From NCBI GenBank assembly GCA_028748975.1, contig JAQTPI010000009.1, forward strand, positions 1-42,946: a stretch of DNA of 42,946 nt. The letters are read 5' to 3'. Below, in pieces: positions 1 through 8,874 of this stretch. The notes below the pieces were generated by a model. That model searched no databases. It saw only the letters and a list, made by a program, of their open reading frames with translations, and was not told the DNA's origin. This DNA comes from Patescibacteria group bacterium. Its GTDB lineage: Bacteria > Patescibacteriota > Patescibacteriia > UBA2196. The first letter of the stretch is position 1. Every line of letters starts with the position of its first letter. The position numbers and the translations under genes were made by a program.

Positions 1-174
1 TTAAATGAAACGTGATTGATTTTTGAATTGGGCAGTAAGTCGTTTACTCCCCTAAAAGTTATTGCTTGGCAGAGCTTATAAAAGTCAACCAAACAATAAC
101 ATTTTGAGGAGCAAGATAGTAATTTATTCCAAGCGATCCCGAGTACTCGGGAGAGCCGAGGGATCTCTACCGTT

Positions 175-246
175 TGTCATTCCGGCCTCCGAACCGGAAT
201 CCAGGAATTATTTTTCTGGATCCCGGGTCACGGCCCGGGATGACAA
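175..246. repeat. Palindromic repeat (GTCATTCCGG...CCGGGATGACAA type)
   Basis: Same type of sequence at 11855-11924 (in lspA) and 42166-42238 (in uvrA). Confidence 0.8.
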
Positions 247-589
247 GTTTTGGACCAATTCAGCTCAAATATCCAAAGAGAGTGAAACGGATCAATTATT
301 GTAATTATTTAAATCCGCCATCTCTCTTCTCTTTGGGTATTTAAGCTAAATTTTTATCTTTTCTATATTATGTAATTATAGCAAACCTACAGAACTTGTC
401 AAGTGGATAACTTGCCTTAATTAGGTATTTATTATCTAATTTAGGTGATTTTATCTAATTATACTATGATTTGACAGCTCTGTCAAACAATTACGTAATA
501 AAAAAACATGTCATTTTTAACACTTTTTGGCTAATATAAGCCATTTTTGCCCTTTTCGCCAAAAAAACCAGTTTTTTTTGGCGAAAACA

Positions 590-619
590 GTGTTTTTGGC
601 TAACCTTAGCCAAAAACAC
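590..619. repeat. Perfect dyad GTGTTTTTGGCTAA-CC-TTAGCCAAAAACAC
   Basis: 14-bp arms, 2-bp spacer; related TTGGCTAA-nn-TTAGCC motifs recur elsewhere. Confidence 0.8.
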
Positions 620-748
620 AAAAAAAGTGCCATTTTCCAAAAAAACCAGTTTTCTGTGGTATAAGGTATTTGGCAGTTTATCCCGAGCGAGGAGCCCCGA
701 GTACTCGGGACGACGAGCCGAGGGATCTCGAGAGGTTTTGCGCTACAA

Positions 749-764
749 TGTTCCACGTGGAACA
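749..764. promoter_or_regulatory. parS-like palindrome TGTTCCACGTGGAACA (copy 1)
   Basis: Perfect 16-bp palindrome matching the ParB parS consensus (TGTTNCACGTGAAACA type); second identical copy at 1026. Confidence 0.65.
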
Positions 765-1025
765 TTTTTGTTATCCTCCCCTTTCGAAGGGGAGGTGCCC
801 CGACAGCAGTCGAGGGCGGAGGGGTTGTAATGCTGTTTACCGCAACCACCCCGGCTCGGCCTAAAGGCACTCGCCACCCCTCCTTCGAAAGGAGGGGATA
901 GAACACGAGTTATCCCCCAGAATGGCCCAAAAAGGGGACTTGTCCACACTTTGTCTACACTGGCGTAGACAAACAAGTTTAGTAACCAATATTTGTCCAG
1001 ACCTGTGTAGACGTTTTTTAATTAA

Positions 1026-1041
1026 TGTTCCACGTGGAACA
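1026..1041. promoter_or_regulatory. parS-like palindrome TGTTCCACGTGGAACA (copy 2)
   Basis: Identical to the 749-764 copy, 277 bp away, both intergenic. Confidence 0.65.
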
Positions 1042-1120
1042 ATTTGTCTATAAAAAAATATTATTTTATAAAGCCTTTTTTTTAGCTAATATTAGCCAAA
1101 AAGTAGCAAAACTCAACATA

Positions 1121-1180
1121 CCGGTTTCAAACCCGTATCACCGGTTTCAAACCTGTAATACCGGTTTGCAATCCGTATAA
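1121..1180. repeat. Iteron-like tandem array, 3 x 20 bp
   Basis: ccggtttcaaacccgtatca / ccggtttcaaacctgtaata / ccggtttgcaatccgtataa, exact 20-bp period. Confidence 0.75.
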
Positions 1181-1308
1181 AACTATGCTAAAATTAATAT
1201 AGACCATCAAAAACGCATGGATTCCGGGTCAAGCCCGGAATGACAAGTGATGAGATCCCCCGGTTCGTCCCGAGTAATCGGGACTTCGCTCGGGATAAAC
1301 TTAAAAAA

Positions 1309-1536
1309 ATGGAAAACCAAAACAAAAACCAAACCAAAACAGAACGCTTTAAAAAACTGGCCGAAGCCCGGACCAATCATGTCTTAAAAGCGCTCAAAAT
1401 TCTCGGCAATTGCGCCAACCGCAGTTTGTATGACTATGAAGACGAAGAAGTTCGCAAGATTTTTCGCGCCATTAATGAAAAAATAGAAGAAACTAAAGGT
1501 AAGTTCAAGTATTCGGAAAAGGAGTTTAGATTATAA
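1309..1536 (+). CDS. Small hypothetical protein (MENQNKNQTKTERFKKLAEARTNHVLKALKILGNCANRSLYDY...)
   Basis: ORF; the internal ATG at 1309 is preferred because upstream codons are repeat sequence. Confidence 0.65.
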   Translation: MENQNKNQTKTERFKKLAEARTNHVLKALKILGNCANRSLYDYEDEEVRKIFRAINEKIEETKGKFKYSEKEFRL

Positions 1537-1754
1537 TAAAAATTGATAATTGATAATTAAAAATTAGGCGGCAACCCCGCCTTTTAATTTTGGGGAAAAA
1601 AAGGTAGAATAATAAAAGAGAAATAAGGAAATAGGGATATAATGAAATAATGAATTGTTTATATATCCTTATATCTTTATATCCTTATTATTTAAACAAC
1701 GAGATCCCTCGGCTCCCCCGAGTACTCGGGGTCGCTCGGGATAAACTAAAAAAT

Positions 1755-2672
1755 ATGAACACCTACGACACCATTATTCTAGGCGGGGGACCCGCCGGCG
1801 TGGCCGCGGGAATCTATGCCGCGCGCAAAAAAGTAAAAACACTTTTGATTTCCGAACATCTGGGCGGACAATCCACCGTTTCCGCTGTGATTGAAAATTG
1901 GATCGGCGACATCAAGTTGTCCGGCTTTGATTTATTGAAAAAATTGGAAAACCATCTGCGGGCGCAAGAGGGGATTGAAATAATTACTGCTGAAAAAATT
2001 ATGGCAGTGAAAAAAGAGGGCAAAAATTTTTCCGTGGCCACTGACAAAAATAATTATCAAACCAAAACTGTCATCGTGGCCACCGGCGCCAAACATCGGC
2101 AACTGGGCGTACCGGGCGAAGACCAATTCGCTGGCAAAGGCGTAGCCTATTGTTCCACCTGCGATGCGCCCATGTTTAAAAATAAAGACGTGGTGGTGGT
2201 GGGCACTGGCAATTCTGGTTTGGAAGCAGTCATAGATCTTTTGCCTTACGCCAATAAAATTTATTTGATGGATGTTTTGGAAAAAATTTTTGGCGAGGAA
2301 ACTTTAGCGGAAAAAATAAAGTCCGAAAAAGTAGAAATGCTACTCGGCACCAAAATTAAATCAATTGAAGGCAGTCAGTTTGTAGAAAAAATTATTTATG
2401 AAAATATAAAGAGCGGGGAAGTGAAAGAAATTCCGGCGCAAGGCATTTTTGTGGAAATTGGCATGACGCCCAATTCCGACTGTGTTAAAGATTTGGTCAA
2501 ATTAAATAAGGCCAAAGAAATTGAAATTGATCATAAAAATATGGCCACCTCCGTGCCGGGAATTTTTGCCGCGGGCGACGTGACCGATGTGTTATTCAAA
2601 CAAAGCAGCGTGGCTTCTGGGGAAGGGGTAAAGGCGGCGTTGGCAGCATGTGGGTACCTAGGTAATAAGTAA
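1755..2672 (+). CDS. trxB: Thioredoxin reductase (NAD(P)/FAD-dependent)
   Basis: GGGPAGVAAG FAD motif, CSTCDAP redox motif, C-terminal GIFAAGDVT; start trimmed to 1755. Confidence 0.95.
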   Translation: MNTYDTIILGGGPAGVAAGIYAARKKVKTLLISEHLGGQSTVSAVIENWIGDIKLSGFDLLKKLENHLRAQEGIEIITAEKIMAVKKEGKNFSVATDKNNYQTKTVIVATGAKHRQLGVPGEDQFAGKGVAYCSTCDAPMFKNKDVVVVGTGNSGLEAVIDLLPYANKIYLMDVLEKIFGEETLAEKIKSEKVEMLLGTKIKSIEGSQFVEKIIYENIKSGEVKEIPAQGIFVEIGMTPNSDCVKDLVKLNKAKEIEIDHKNMATSVPGIFAAGDVTDVLFKQSSVASGEGVKAALAACGYLGNK

Positions 2673-2680
2673 TTTTGTTG

Positions 2681-2771
2681 GTTGTCATCCTGACGACCCC
2701 GATGAACATCGGGGGAGGAAGGATCTCGTACGAGATTCCTCCGCCACTGTCGCGGCGTTCGGAATGACAAC
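2681..2771. repeat. Interspersed repeat (GTCATCCTGACGACCCCGA...GGAATGACAA type)
   Basis: Same type at 6548-6637, 16013-16103, 31329-31453. Confidence 0.8.
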
Positions 2772-2799
2772 CACAAAAGTTTTGTGATATAATATAGAT

Positions 2800-3402
2800 A
2801 TGAACTTCCGTCACGAACACAAATTATGGAAACAGGGCTACGACCTCATCGTTGGCCTCGACGAAGCCGGCCGCGGTTCTTGGGCCGGGCCCTTGGTGGC
2901 TGGCGCGGTGGTTTGGCCGCGCGGATTTAAAAAAGTTGACGGCCTGAATGATTCCAAAAAACTAACGCCCTCCGCCCGCGAAAAATTATTTCTGCAAATC
3001 GTAAAAAATTGTCTGGGTTGGGCTGTGGGCATCGTGCCCCACACCCACCTTGATGAAGTCGGAGTTTTGGAAGCCAATCGCGAAGTTTTTCGCCGGGCTT
3101 TGGAAAATTTAGGTCTTACCCCGCACTATGTTTTGGTTGATGGCGTGAAAATTTTTGAGCCCGCGGTGCCGCATGAATTTATAATTCGGGGCGATGGCAA
3201 AATTGCGAGCATTGCCGCGGCCTCAATTGTGGCTAAAGTTGTGCGCGACAGAATGCTCGCGCAATTCAGTAAAGATTACCCGGAATATAATTGGCATAAT
3301 AACAAAGGTTATGGCACGGAAGAACACCGCGCCGCTCTTGATCAGTTTGGTTTATCCGAACTTCATCGTTTAAGTTTTTTACCAATGAGAGAGATTTGTT
3401 AA
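2800..3402 (+). CDS. rnhB: Ribonuclease HII
   Basis: VGLDEAGRGSWAGPLVAGAVV, LNDSKKLTP, VLVDG, ASIVAKVVRDR motifs. Confidence 0.97.
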   Translation: MNFRHEHKLWKQGYDLIVGLDEAGRGSWAGPLVAGAVVWPRGFKKVDGLNDSKKLTPSAREKLFLQIVKNCLGWAVGIVPHTHLDEVGVLEANREVFRRALENLGLTPHYVLVDGVKIFEPAVPHEFIIRGDGKIASIAAASIVAKVVRDRMLAQFSKDYPEYNWHNNKGYGTEEHRAALDQFGLSELHRLSFLPMREIC

Positions 3403-3454
3403 GTGATAAAAAATAAAGATAACGACGGGATTCCAACTCGTCTTTTTTGTTTGA

Positions 3455-3582
3455 ATAAATAAACTGAAGGTGTTAAAATTAAGAAACAGGGAGTTGAAAA
3501 AAATGGATAAAAAATTAACGAGAAAGTTTATGAACCTTATGATTTGACGAAGGAAGAGATAAAAATTATTGAGGAAAAATAA
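3455..3582 (+). pseudogene. C-terminal relic of a restriction-type / PglX-like DNA methyltransferase, frameshifted
   Basis: INKLKVLKLRNRELKKMDKK (-1 slip in poly-A) INEKVYEPYDLTKEEIKIIEEK*; resembles the (L)VYELYGLTEEEIKIVEE tail of Eco57I/TaqI/PglX-type N6-MTases. Confidence 0.5.
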
Positions 3583-3594
3583 ACAAATAACAAT

Positions 3595-4458
3595 ATGGAA
3601 AAATGTAAGTGTTATAAAAATGAGAATAAAAAAGATGGTCTGTGTCAAAAATACAAAAGTAAAATTGACGGTTTAAGTGTGCATTGTTCTGGATTCTGGA
3701 CGGAAGATAAAATTAGGCATTTTAAACATTATGCCGAAATGTTTTCTACTGGAATGAAAAATAAGTGGCAGGGGCGCTTATATTATATTGATTTATTTGC
3801 AGGACCGGGAAAGTGCATTATTAGGGAGAACCAAAAGGAAATAGATGGTACTTGTTTAGAGGTTGCATCTTTAAAAGACAAGTTTAAAAAGTATTTTTTT
3901 GTTGATAAAAACATTACTTGTATTGAGGATTTGAAAAAAAGACTTGAGAAACACAACAACATAGAATATTATAATGACGATTGTAATATTGCTATAAAGA
4001 AAATTGTTGAGGAGATTCCTGATAATTCATTGAGTTTGGCCATAGTTGATCCTGATAGTTTACAATTTCATTTTAATTCTTATAAAGAATTAGCTAAAAG
4101 GAAGATTGATTTAATCGTTAATTATCCAATATGCCCCGTTGGAAGAGCTTTTTCTTCCGTTTTAAGTAAAAAGAGTAACTCTGTAATTTTAGATAAATTT
4201 CATCCGGGATGGAGGGATGTAGTTGATGTAAACAAAAAATCTTGGAGAATGGCAATGGGAGATTTAATTAAAGATTATATTAATAAAATAGAGAGGTTAG
4301 GATATTATTCAAATTCAGTAAAGGCCCCTTTCAAAAATGATAAAAACGCTACTATGTATTACTTGCTTATGTTTAGTAAGGATAAAAGAGGTATTGAATT
4401 TTGGGATAAAATAATAAATTCTTTTAAGAAAAAGAAATCACTACAACCCATGTTTTAA
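3595..4458 (+). CDS. tcmP: Three-Cys-motif partner protein TcmP-like
   Basis: RLYYIDLFAGPGKC SAM-MTase-like motif I, LAIVDPDSLQFHF, AT-rich, next to a CX3CX3C protein. Confidence 0.7.
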   Translation: MEKCKCYKNENKKDGLCQKYKSKIDGLSVHCSGFWTEDKIRHFKHYAEMFSTGMKNKWQGRLYYIDLFAGPGKCIIRENQKEIDGTCLEVASLKDKFKKYFFVDKNITCIEDLKKRLEKHNNIEYYNDDCNIAIKKIVEEIPDNSLSLAIVDPDSLQFHFNSYKELAKRKIDLIVNYPICPVGRAFSSVLSKKSNSVILDKFHPGWRDVVDVNKKSWRMAMGDLIKDYINKIERLGYYSNSVKAPFKNDKNATMYYLLMFSKDKRGIEFWDKIINSFKKKKSLQPMF

Positions 4459-4501
4459 ATTTTGGTATAAAAGTGATATAATTAAGGTATAAATATCCAC
4501 C

Positions 4502-5350
4502 ATGCTTAAAATAACCCGAAAATCGCTATTATACAAAAGTGCTGTGGAATACGCTGATTATTGCATCAATCACGTTGAGGGTTGTTCACACGGCTGTAAA
4601 TTTCCTTGCTACGCCATGAATATGAAAAAGAGATGCGGCGTGATTAAGGATTATCAGGATTGGATTAGGCCAAAAATCGTAGAAAATGCGTTGGAACTTC
4701 TGGACAAAGAAATTCCAAAATTAAAACACAAAATCAAGGTTGTGCATCTTTGCTTTACTACCGACCCCTTCATGTATGGGCAAAAAGAAGTTTGTGATTT
4801 AACCTTAAAAATAATTGAAAAGTTGAATAAAAATGGAATTCGGTGCACGGTTTTAACCAAAGGAATTTACCCGAAGGAATTAACTGACACTAAAAAATAC
4901 AGTGTGGAAAATGAATATGCGATAACTCTGGTTTCATTGGACGAAAAATTTAAAAAGAAATTTGAGCCATACACGGCGCCGTATGAACAAAGAATCGAGG
5001 CATTGAAATATTTACATAGCTATGGTTTAAAAACATGGGTGAGTATGGAACCGTATCCGACGCCAAATTTAGCGCCAGACCAAAAATTAAAAAATATTTT
5101 AGAAAAAGTTAAATTTGTTGATAAGATTATTTTTGGCAAACTGAACTATAATGTAAAAATAACCGAATTTGAAGATAACAAAAATTTTTATGACAATTGC
5201 GCCAAAATAGTGATTGATTTTTGTAATAAAAATAAAATTAAATATCATATTAAATACGGCACGCAGTCTATGGTGGAAGAAAAAGAAACTGAAGATATTT
5301 TTTATAAGCCAAAATTTTATACTAATTTGGTGCCGCAGTTGGGCATTTAG
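4502..5350 (+). CDS. Radical-SAM-like / Gp37-Gp68-type protein with CX3CX3C motif
   Basis: NHVEGCSHGCKFPCYA cluster motif, FTTDPF, KGIYPKEL, GLKTWVSMEPYPTP typical of SplB-like radical SAM relatives. Confidence 0.8.
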   Translation: MLKITRKSLLYKSAVEYADYCINHVEGCSHGCKFPCYAMNMKKRCGVIKDYQDWIRPKIVENALELLDKEIPKLKHKIKVVHLCFTTDPFMYGQKEVCDLTLKIIEKLNKNGIRCTVLTKGIYPKELTDTKKYSVENEYAITLVSLDEKFKKKFEPYTAPYEQRIEALKYLHSYGLKTWVSMEPYPTPNLAPDQKLKNILEKVKFVDKIIFGKLNYNVKITEFEDNKNFYDNCAKIVIDFCNKNKIKYHIKYGTQSMVEEKETEDIFYKPKFYTNLVPQLGI

Positions 5351-5372
5351 ATTAAAACAGGGGTAAAAATAT

Positions 5373-5936
5373 ATGTTTCATAGTAAAGTTCCGGGCGGGA
5401 ACGAACTTCTTAACCCGGAAAAAATTCTAAAGGACGAACTCGGCTTGACCTCCGGCGCCTATGTCGGTGATTTTGGCTGCGGCGGCGCGGGCTATTTTGC
5501 CATTCAAGCCGGAAAAATCGTTGGCGACAGCGGCCTGGTTTATGCCGTGGACATTTTGCAGCCGGTTTTGAAAAACATTGAAAGCCGCGCCAAAGAATTA
5601 AATTTGAACAATATCAAACTAGTCTGGTCTAATTTGGAAAAATTTGGCGCCTGCAAAATTAATAACGAGAGTTTGGATTTTGGCCTGATTATTAATGTTC
5701 TTTTCCAAAATAAGGACAAAAAAACAATTTTAAAAGAGGTGGCGCGCATGATTAAGCCCTTGGGCAAACTTTTGGTGGTGGATTGGAAAGAGGGCCGCTT
5801 TCCACTTGGCCCGCGCCCGGACGATAAGCTCTCGGCTGAAGCCATTGTTACCTTGACCAATGAATTTGGCCTGAAATTGGCAAAAAAATTTGAAGCCGGG
5901 CAGTACCACTACGGACTTGTATTTGAGAAATTCTAG
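5373..5936 (+). CDS. Class I SAM-dependent methyltransferase
   Basis: VGDFGCGGAGYFAI motif I; YAVDILQPVL; LLVVDWKEG. Confidence 0.85.
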   Translation: MFHSKVPGGNELLNPEKILKDELGLTSGAYVGDFGCGGAGYFAIQAGKIVGDSGLVYAVDILQPVLKNIESRAKELNLNNIKLVWSNLEKFGACKINNESLDFGLIINVLFQNKDKKTILKEVARMIKPLGKLLVVDWKEGRFPLGPRPDDKLSAEAIVTLTNEFGLKLAKKFEAGQYHYGLVFEKF

Positions 5937-6123
5937 GATTAGGTTATCCACTTGCATGGTTTTGTGGAATAGATTAAGATAGTGGTAAATAAAATAATAG
6001 TCGTTGGTCGTTATACGGCATCGCGGCCCGGTTCGTCAGTAGTTGATCGTTAGACGGCCGTAAAACCACAACCTATAACGATACGGGTGGCGACGCCGTA
6101 CAACGCCTAACTAAACCATAAAC

Positions 6124-6540
6124 ATGAATCTACTTTTTGAAAATCTCAAAAATCTTTTTACTCTGAAATACTGGTTCACCTTAAACCCCGAGCCGTTTTT
6201 GCCCGTGGTTTTAAATATTTTGTATGTTGTTTTTGGCTTGATGATCATTGCCGGCCTGGCCGCGAAAATCATGAGTAAAAAACACGCCGACTATCCGCCG
6301 ACGAGAAAAATTTTTGAAAAATTTTATTATCTTTTGGCCTCCTTGGGCGTGGCGGGGTTGCTTTTGGTTTTTTTCCGCTCGGTTCGCGCCTACCTTCTTG
6401 GCGCGCCATTTTTGATGCTTTTTTGGCTGATTATTCTTTTGGTCTGGTTGTATTTTGTCTTGCGCTACGTCTTTATCAAAGTGCCGAAATTGAAGGAAGA
6501 GATTGAGATGAAGCGAGAGTTGGAAAAGTATTTGCCGTAA
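6124..6540 (+). CDS. Small membrane protein, unknown
   Basis: 138-aa ORF with several hydrophobic segments. Confidence 0.7.
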   Translation: MNLLFENLKNLFTLKYWFTLNPEPFLPVVLNILYVVFGLMIIAGLAAKIMSKKHADYPPTRKIFEKFYYLLASLGVAGLLLVFFRSVRAYLLGAPFLMLFWLIILLVWLYFVLRYVFIKVPKLKEEIEMKRELEKYLP

Positions 6541-6547
6541 TTTTTTT

Positions 6548-6637
6548 GGTTGTCATCCTGACGACTCCGAGGCCTCGGGGGAGGAAGGATCTCGTACGAG
6601 ATCCCTCGTCCCGAGTATTCGGGACTCGGGATGACAA
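6548..6637. repeat. Interspersed repeat (GTCATCCTGACGAC... type)
   Basis: Similar to 2681-2771. Confidence 0.8.
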
Positions 6638-6649
6638 ACACACAACCCC

Positions 6650-8749
6650 ATGCCCTCCAGCCAGGTGAGTAAAATTTATAAAATTATTTCCCTCATCGCC
6701 TGTTCTTTTCTGGCGATTTTTTGTTTTGGAAAAAGTGTCTGGGCAGGTGAGGCAACCACAACTGTTTATATAAATGAAATCTGTCCAAATCCAGAAAATA
6801 GTGATGATGGTAATGAGTGGATAGAAATTTTTAATAGCGGCGATACAAATATAAATTTATCAGGGTGGGAGTTATCATATGGAAAAGACGAAGCAAGCAA
6901 AAAATTTTTTATGTTTGGTGATATTATTCTTAGCCCAAATTCAACATCTTCTTATTATATTCTAAGGGGTATGCCCAGAGGTTTTTTAAATAATAGTGGT
7001 GGCATAGCCGAACTTTATCAACCCGACAGAAAATTACTAATGAATACGGGTTATGATGGCGCTGCATCAGGTAATGAATATTGCTGGGCCCAGGACGCCG
7101 ACAAAACTTTTAAATGGACAAAAAAATGTACGGAAGGTGCTGTAAATGAGATTATTCCAATAACAACACCACCAAATGATGGTAGTACTGGCGGCGGGGG
7201 TGGCGGTGGCGGCAGTAGCTCCAGTTCTTATTCTGGCGACAGCGGCGGTTATGTCGGCTACATCGTTGATCCCAAACCCAATCTCACTTCCGGTTTTGAA
7301 GACCGGGTTTTAATTACGGAAATTTTACCAAATCCTTTGGGCATTGACGACGGCGAGTGGATTGAAATTTATAACACCAGCACCGATGATTTTGTTTTAA
7401 ATAACTGGAAATTGCGCGATAATCAAAACGAATATTTAATAAACAATATTAAATTGCCAGCCAAAACATTTTTACTTTTTCCCAAAAGCGAAACTAAATT
7501 AACTTTAAATAATGGTGGCGATTTCGTGGAATTAATTGATTGGGACAAAAAAGTCGTGGCCCGCGCCGAATATAAAACAGCCGCGCCGGAAAACCAAAGC
7601 TATAATTTGTGTTATGGCAAATGGCTCTGGCTGGAAAATAAAACGCCGGGCGCGAGCACTGTTTGTCCGCCGCCAAATAAGTTACCCGTGGCTTTTTTTG
7701 AACCGACCACCGAAGATTTTTCCATCGGCGGCGAAGTACTTTTGGATGCCAATGAAAGTTTTGATGAAGACGGACAAATTATGAAATACACTTGGCAATT
7801 CGCCAAGGAGGTAGAAGAAATTGATCATTGGCGAAAAGAGAAAATTTTTGAGACAATCATTCCGGCTTTTAAATTTAAATTTTTATCCGGCGGCAAGCAA
7901 AAAATAACCTTAACGATAACCGATGATTTGGGCGGCGAGGATAAATTTTCTTTAGAAGTTTCGGTTGCCGGTGAAGAAGAAAAAACCAGCGAAGCAAATA
8001 AAAACAATCAAACCACTAATAAAAAATCAACCGGATATTTTGCGCCGGTGGATTTGGAAAACGTCCGGGAAATGGAAAAAGGAATTAAAATTTTGGTAAC
8101 TGGCGTGGTGGCGGTGGAGCCGGGAATTTTGGGCGCTGACCAATTCTATTTGGCCGGTTCTGGCATCCAAGTATATTTTTCCAAAAAAGAATTTCCTATT
8201 TTGGCGGTGGGCGACAAAATTCAAGTTGCCGGCACCTTGGCAACCTATTACAATGAAACACGTCTCAAAATTGCCAACCAAAATGATATTAAAATTTTAA
8301 GTCAAAACAATGAAGCTCCTATTCCGCATAAAATTGGGCTGGATGAAGTGGGCGAAGAATATGAAGGGTCGCTCGTGACTGTGGTTGGTGACATTACTGA
8401 AATTAAAGGCAGCTATCTTTGGCTGGATGATGGCTCGGGCGAAGCGCGCGCCTATCTTAAAAAAACCACCAACATTGACTTGAATAAACTGGATTTGAAA
8501 GTCGGTGACCACCTGACTTTAACTGGTATTGTTTCTGAAACCACAGCCGGCTACCGAATTTTGCCGCGCTATGAAAGCGATTTTAGGGTGGGTAAAACTT
8601 TGGGTACGGCCACCAAGCGTGAGGCCAAATCTCGCTGGCCCTATTATGTTTTTCCAGCGCTTCTGGCTGTGGTGCTTGTAATTGGAGGGATTTTGTGGAA
8701 GAATAAGAGAGATAAGCAAAAACATGATGAAGAAATTGTAAAATTTTGA
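6650..8749 (+). CDS. Secreted/anchored protein with two lamin-tail domains, PKD-like and OB-fold-like regions, C-terminal TM
   Basis: VYINEICPNPENSDDGNEWIEIFN and VLITEILPNPLGIDDGEWIEIYN; Gly/Ser linker; C-terminal TM segment plus KNKRDKQK. Confidence 0.85.
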   Translation: MPSSQVSKIYKIISLIACSFLAIFCFGKSVWAGEATTTVYINEICPNPENSDDGNEWIEIFNSGDTNINLSGWELSYGKDEASKKFFMFGDIILSPNSTSSYYILRGMPRGFLNNSGGIAELYQPDRKLLMNTGYDGAASGNEYCWAQDADKTFKWTKKCTEGAVNEIIPITTPPNDGSTGGGGGGGGSSSSSYSGDSGGYVGYIVDPKPNLTSGFEDRVLITEILPNPLGIDDGEWIEIYNTSTDDFVLNNWKLRDNQNEYLINNIKLPAKTFLLFPKSETKLTLNNGGDFVELIDWDKKVVARAEYKTAAPENQSYNLCYGKWLWLENKTPGASTVCPPPNKLPVAFFEPTTEDFSIGGEVLLDANESFDEDGQIMKYTWQFAKEVEEIDHWRKEKIFETIIPAFKFKFLSGGKQKITLTITDDLGGEDKFSLEVSVAGEEEKTSEANKNNQTTNKKSTGYFAPVDLENVREMEKGIKILVTGVVAVEPGILGADQFYLAGSGIQVYFSKKEFPILAVGDKIQVAGTLATYYNETRLKIANQNDIKILSQNNEAPIPHKIGLDEVGEEYEGSLVTVVGDITEIKGSYLWLDDGSGEARAYLKKTTNIDLNKLDLKVGDHLTLTGIVSETTAGYRILPRYESDFRVGKTLGTATKREAKSRWPYYVFPALLAVVLVIGGILWKNKRDKQKHDEEIVKF

Positions 8750-8874
8750 TATAAAAGACAGTCTTCTGTTTTTAATCAGCAGAATAATAGGGATATAAGG
8801 ATATAGGGATATAATAAAGTTAAGAATAATAAATTTATTTCTTTATATCCTTATTTCCTTATTTCTAAAATTCT

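Noticed and set aside
62-304. 80-aa ORF MLGRAYKSQ...SRVTARDDKFW
   Set aside because: Most of it is translation of palindromic repeat sequence (175-246); no SD or family resemblance.
517-976. Overlapping ORFs on both strands
   Set aside because: They cover repeats, dyads and the parS-like palindrome; mutually exclusive and composition-driven.
1121-1180. Possible CRISPR array
   Set aside because: 20-bp direct tandem units with no spacers and no cas genes nearby.
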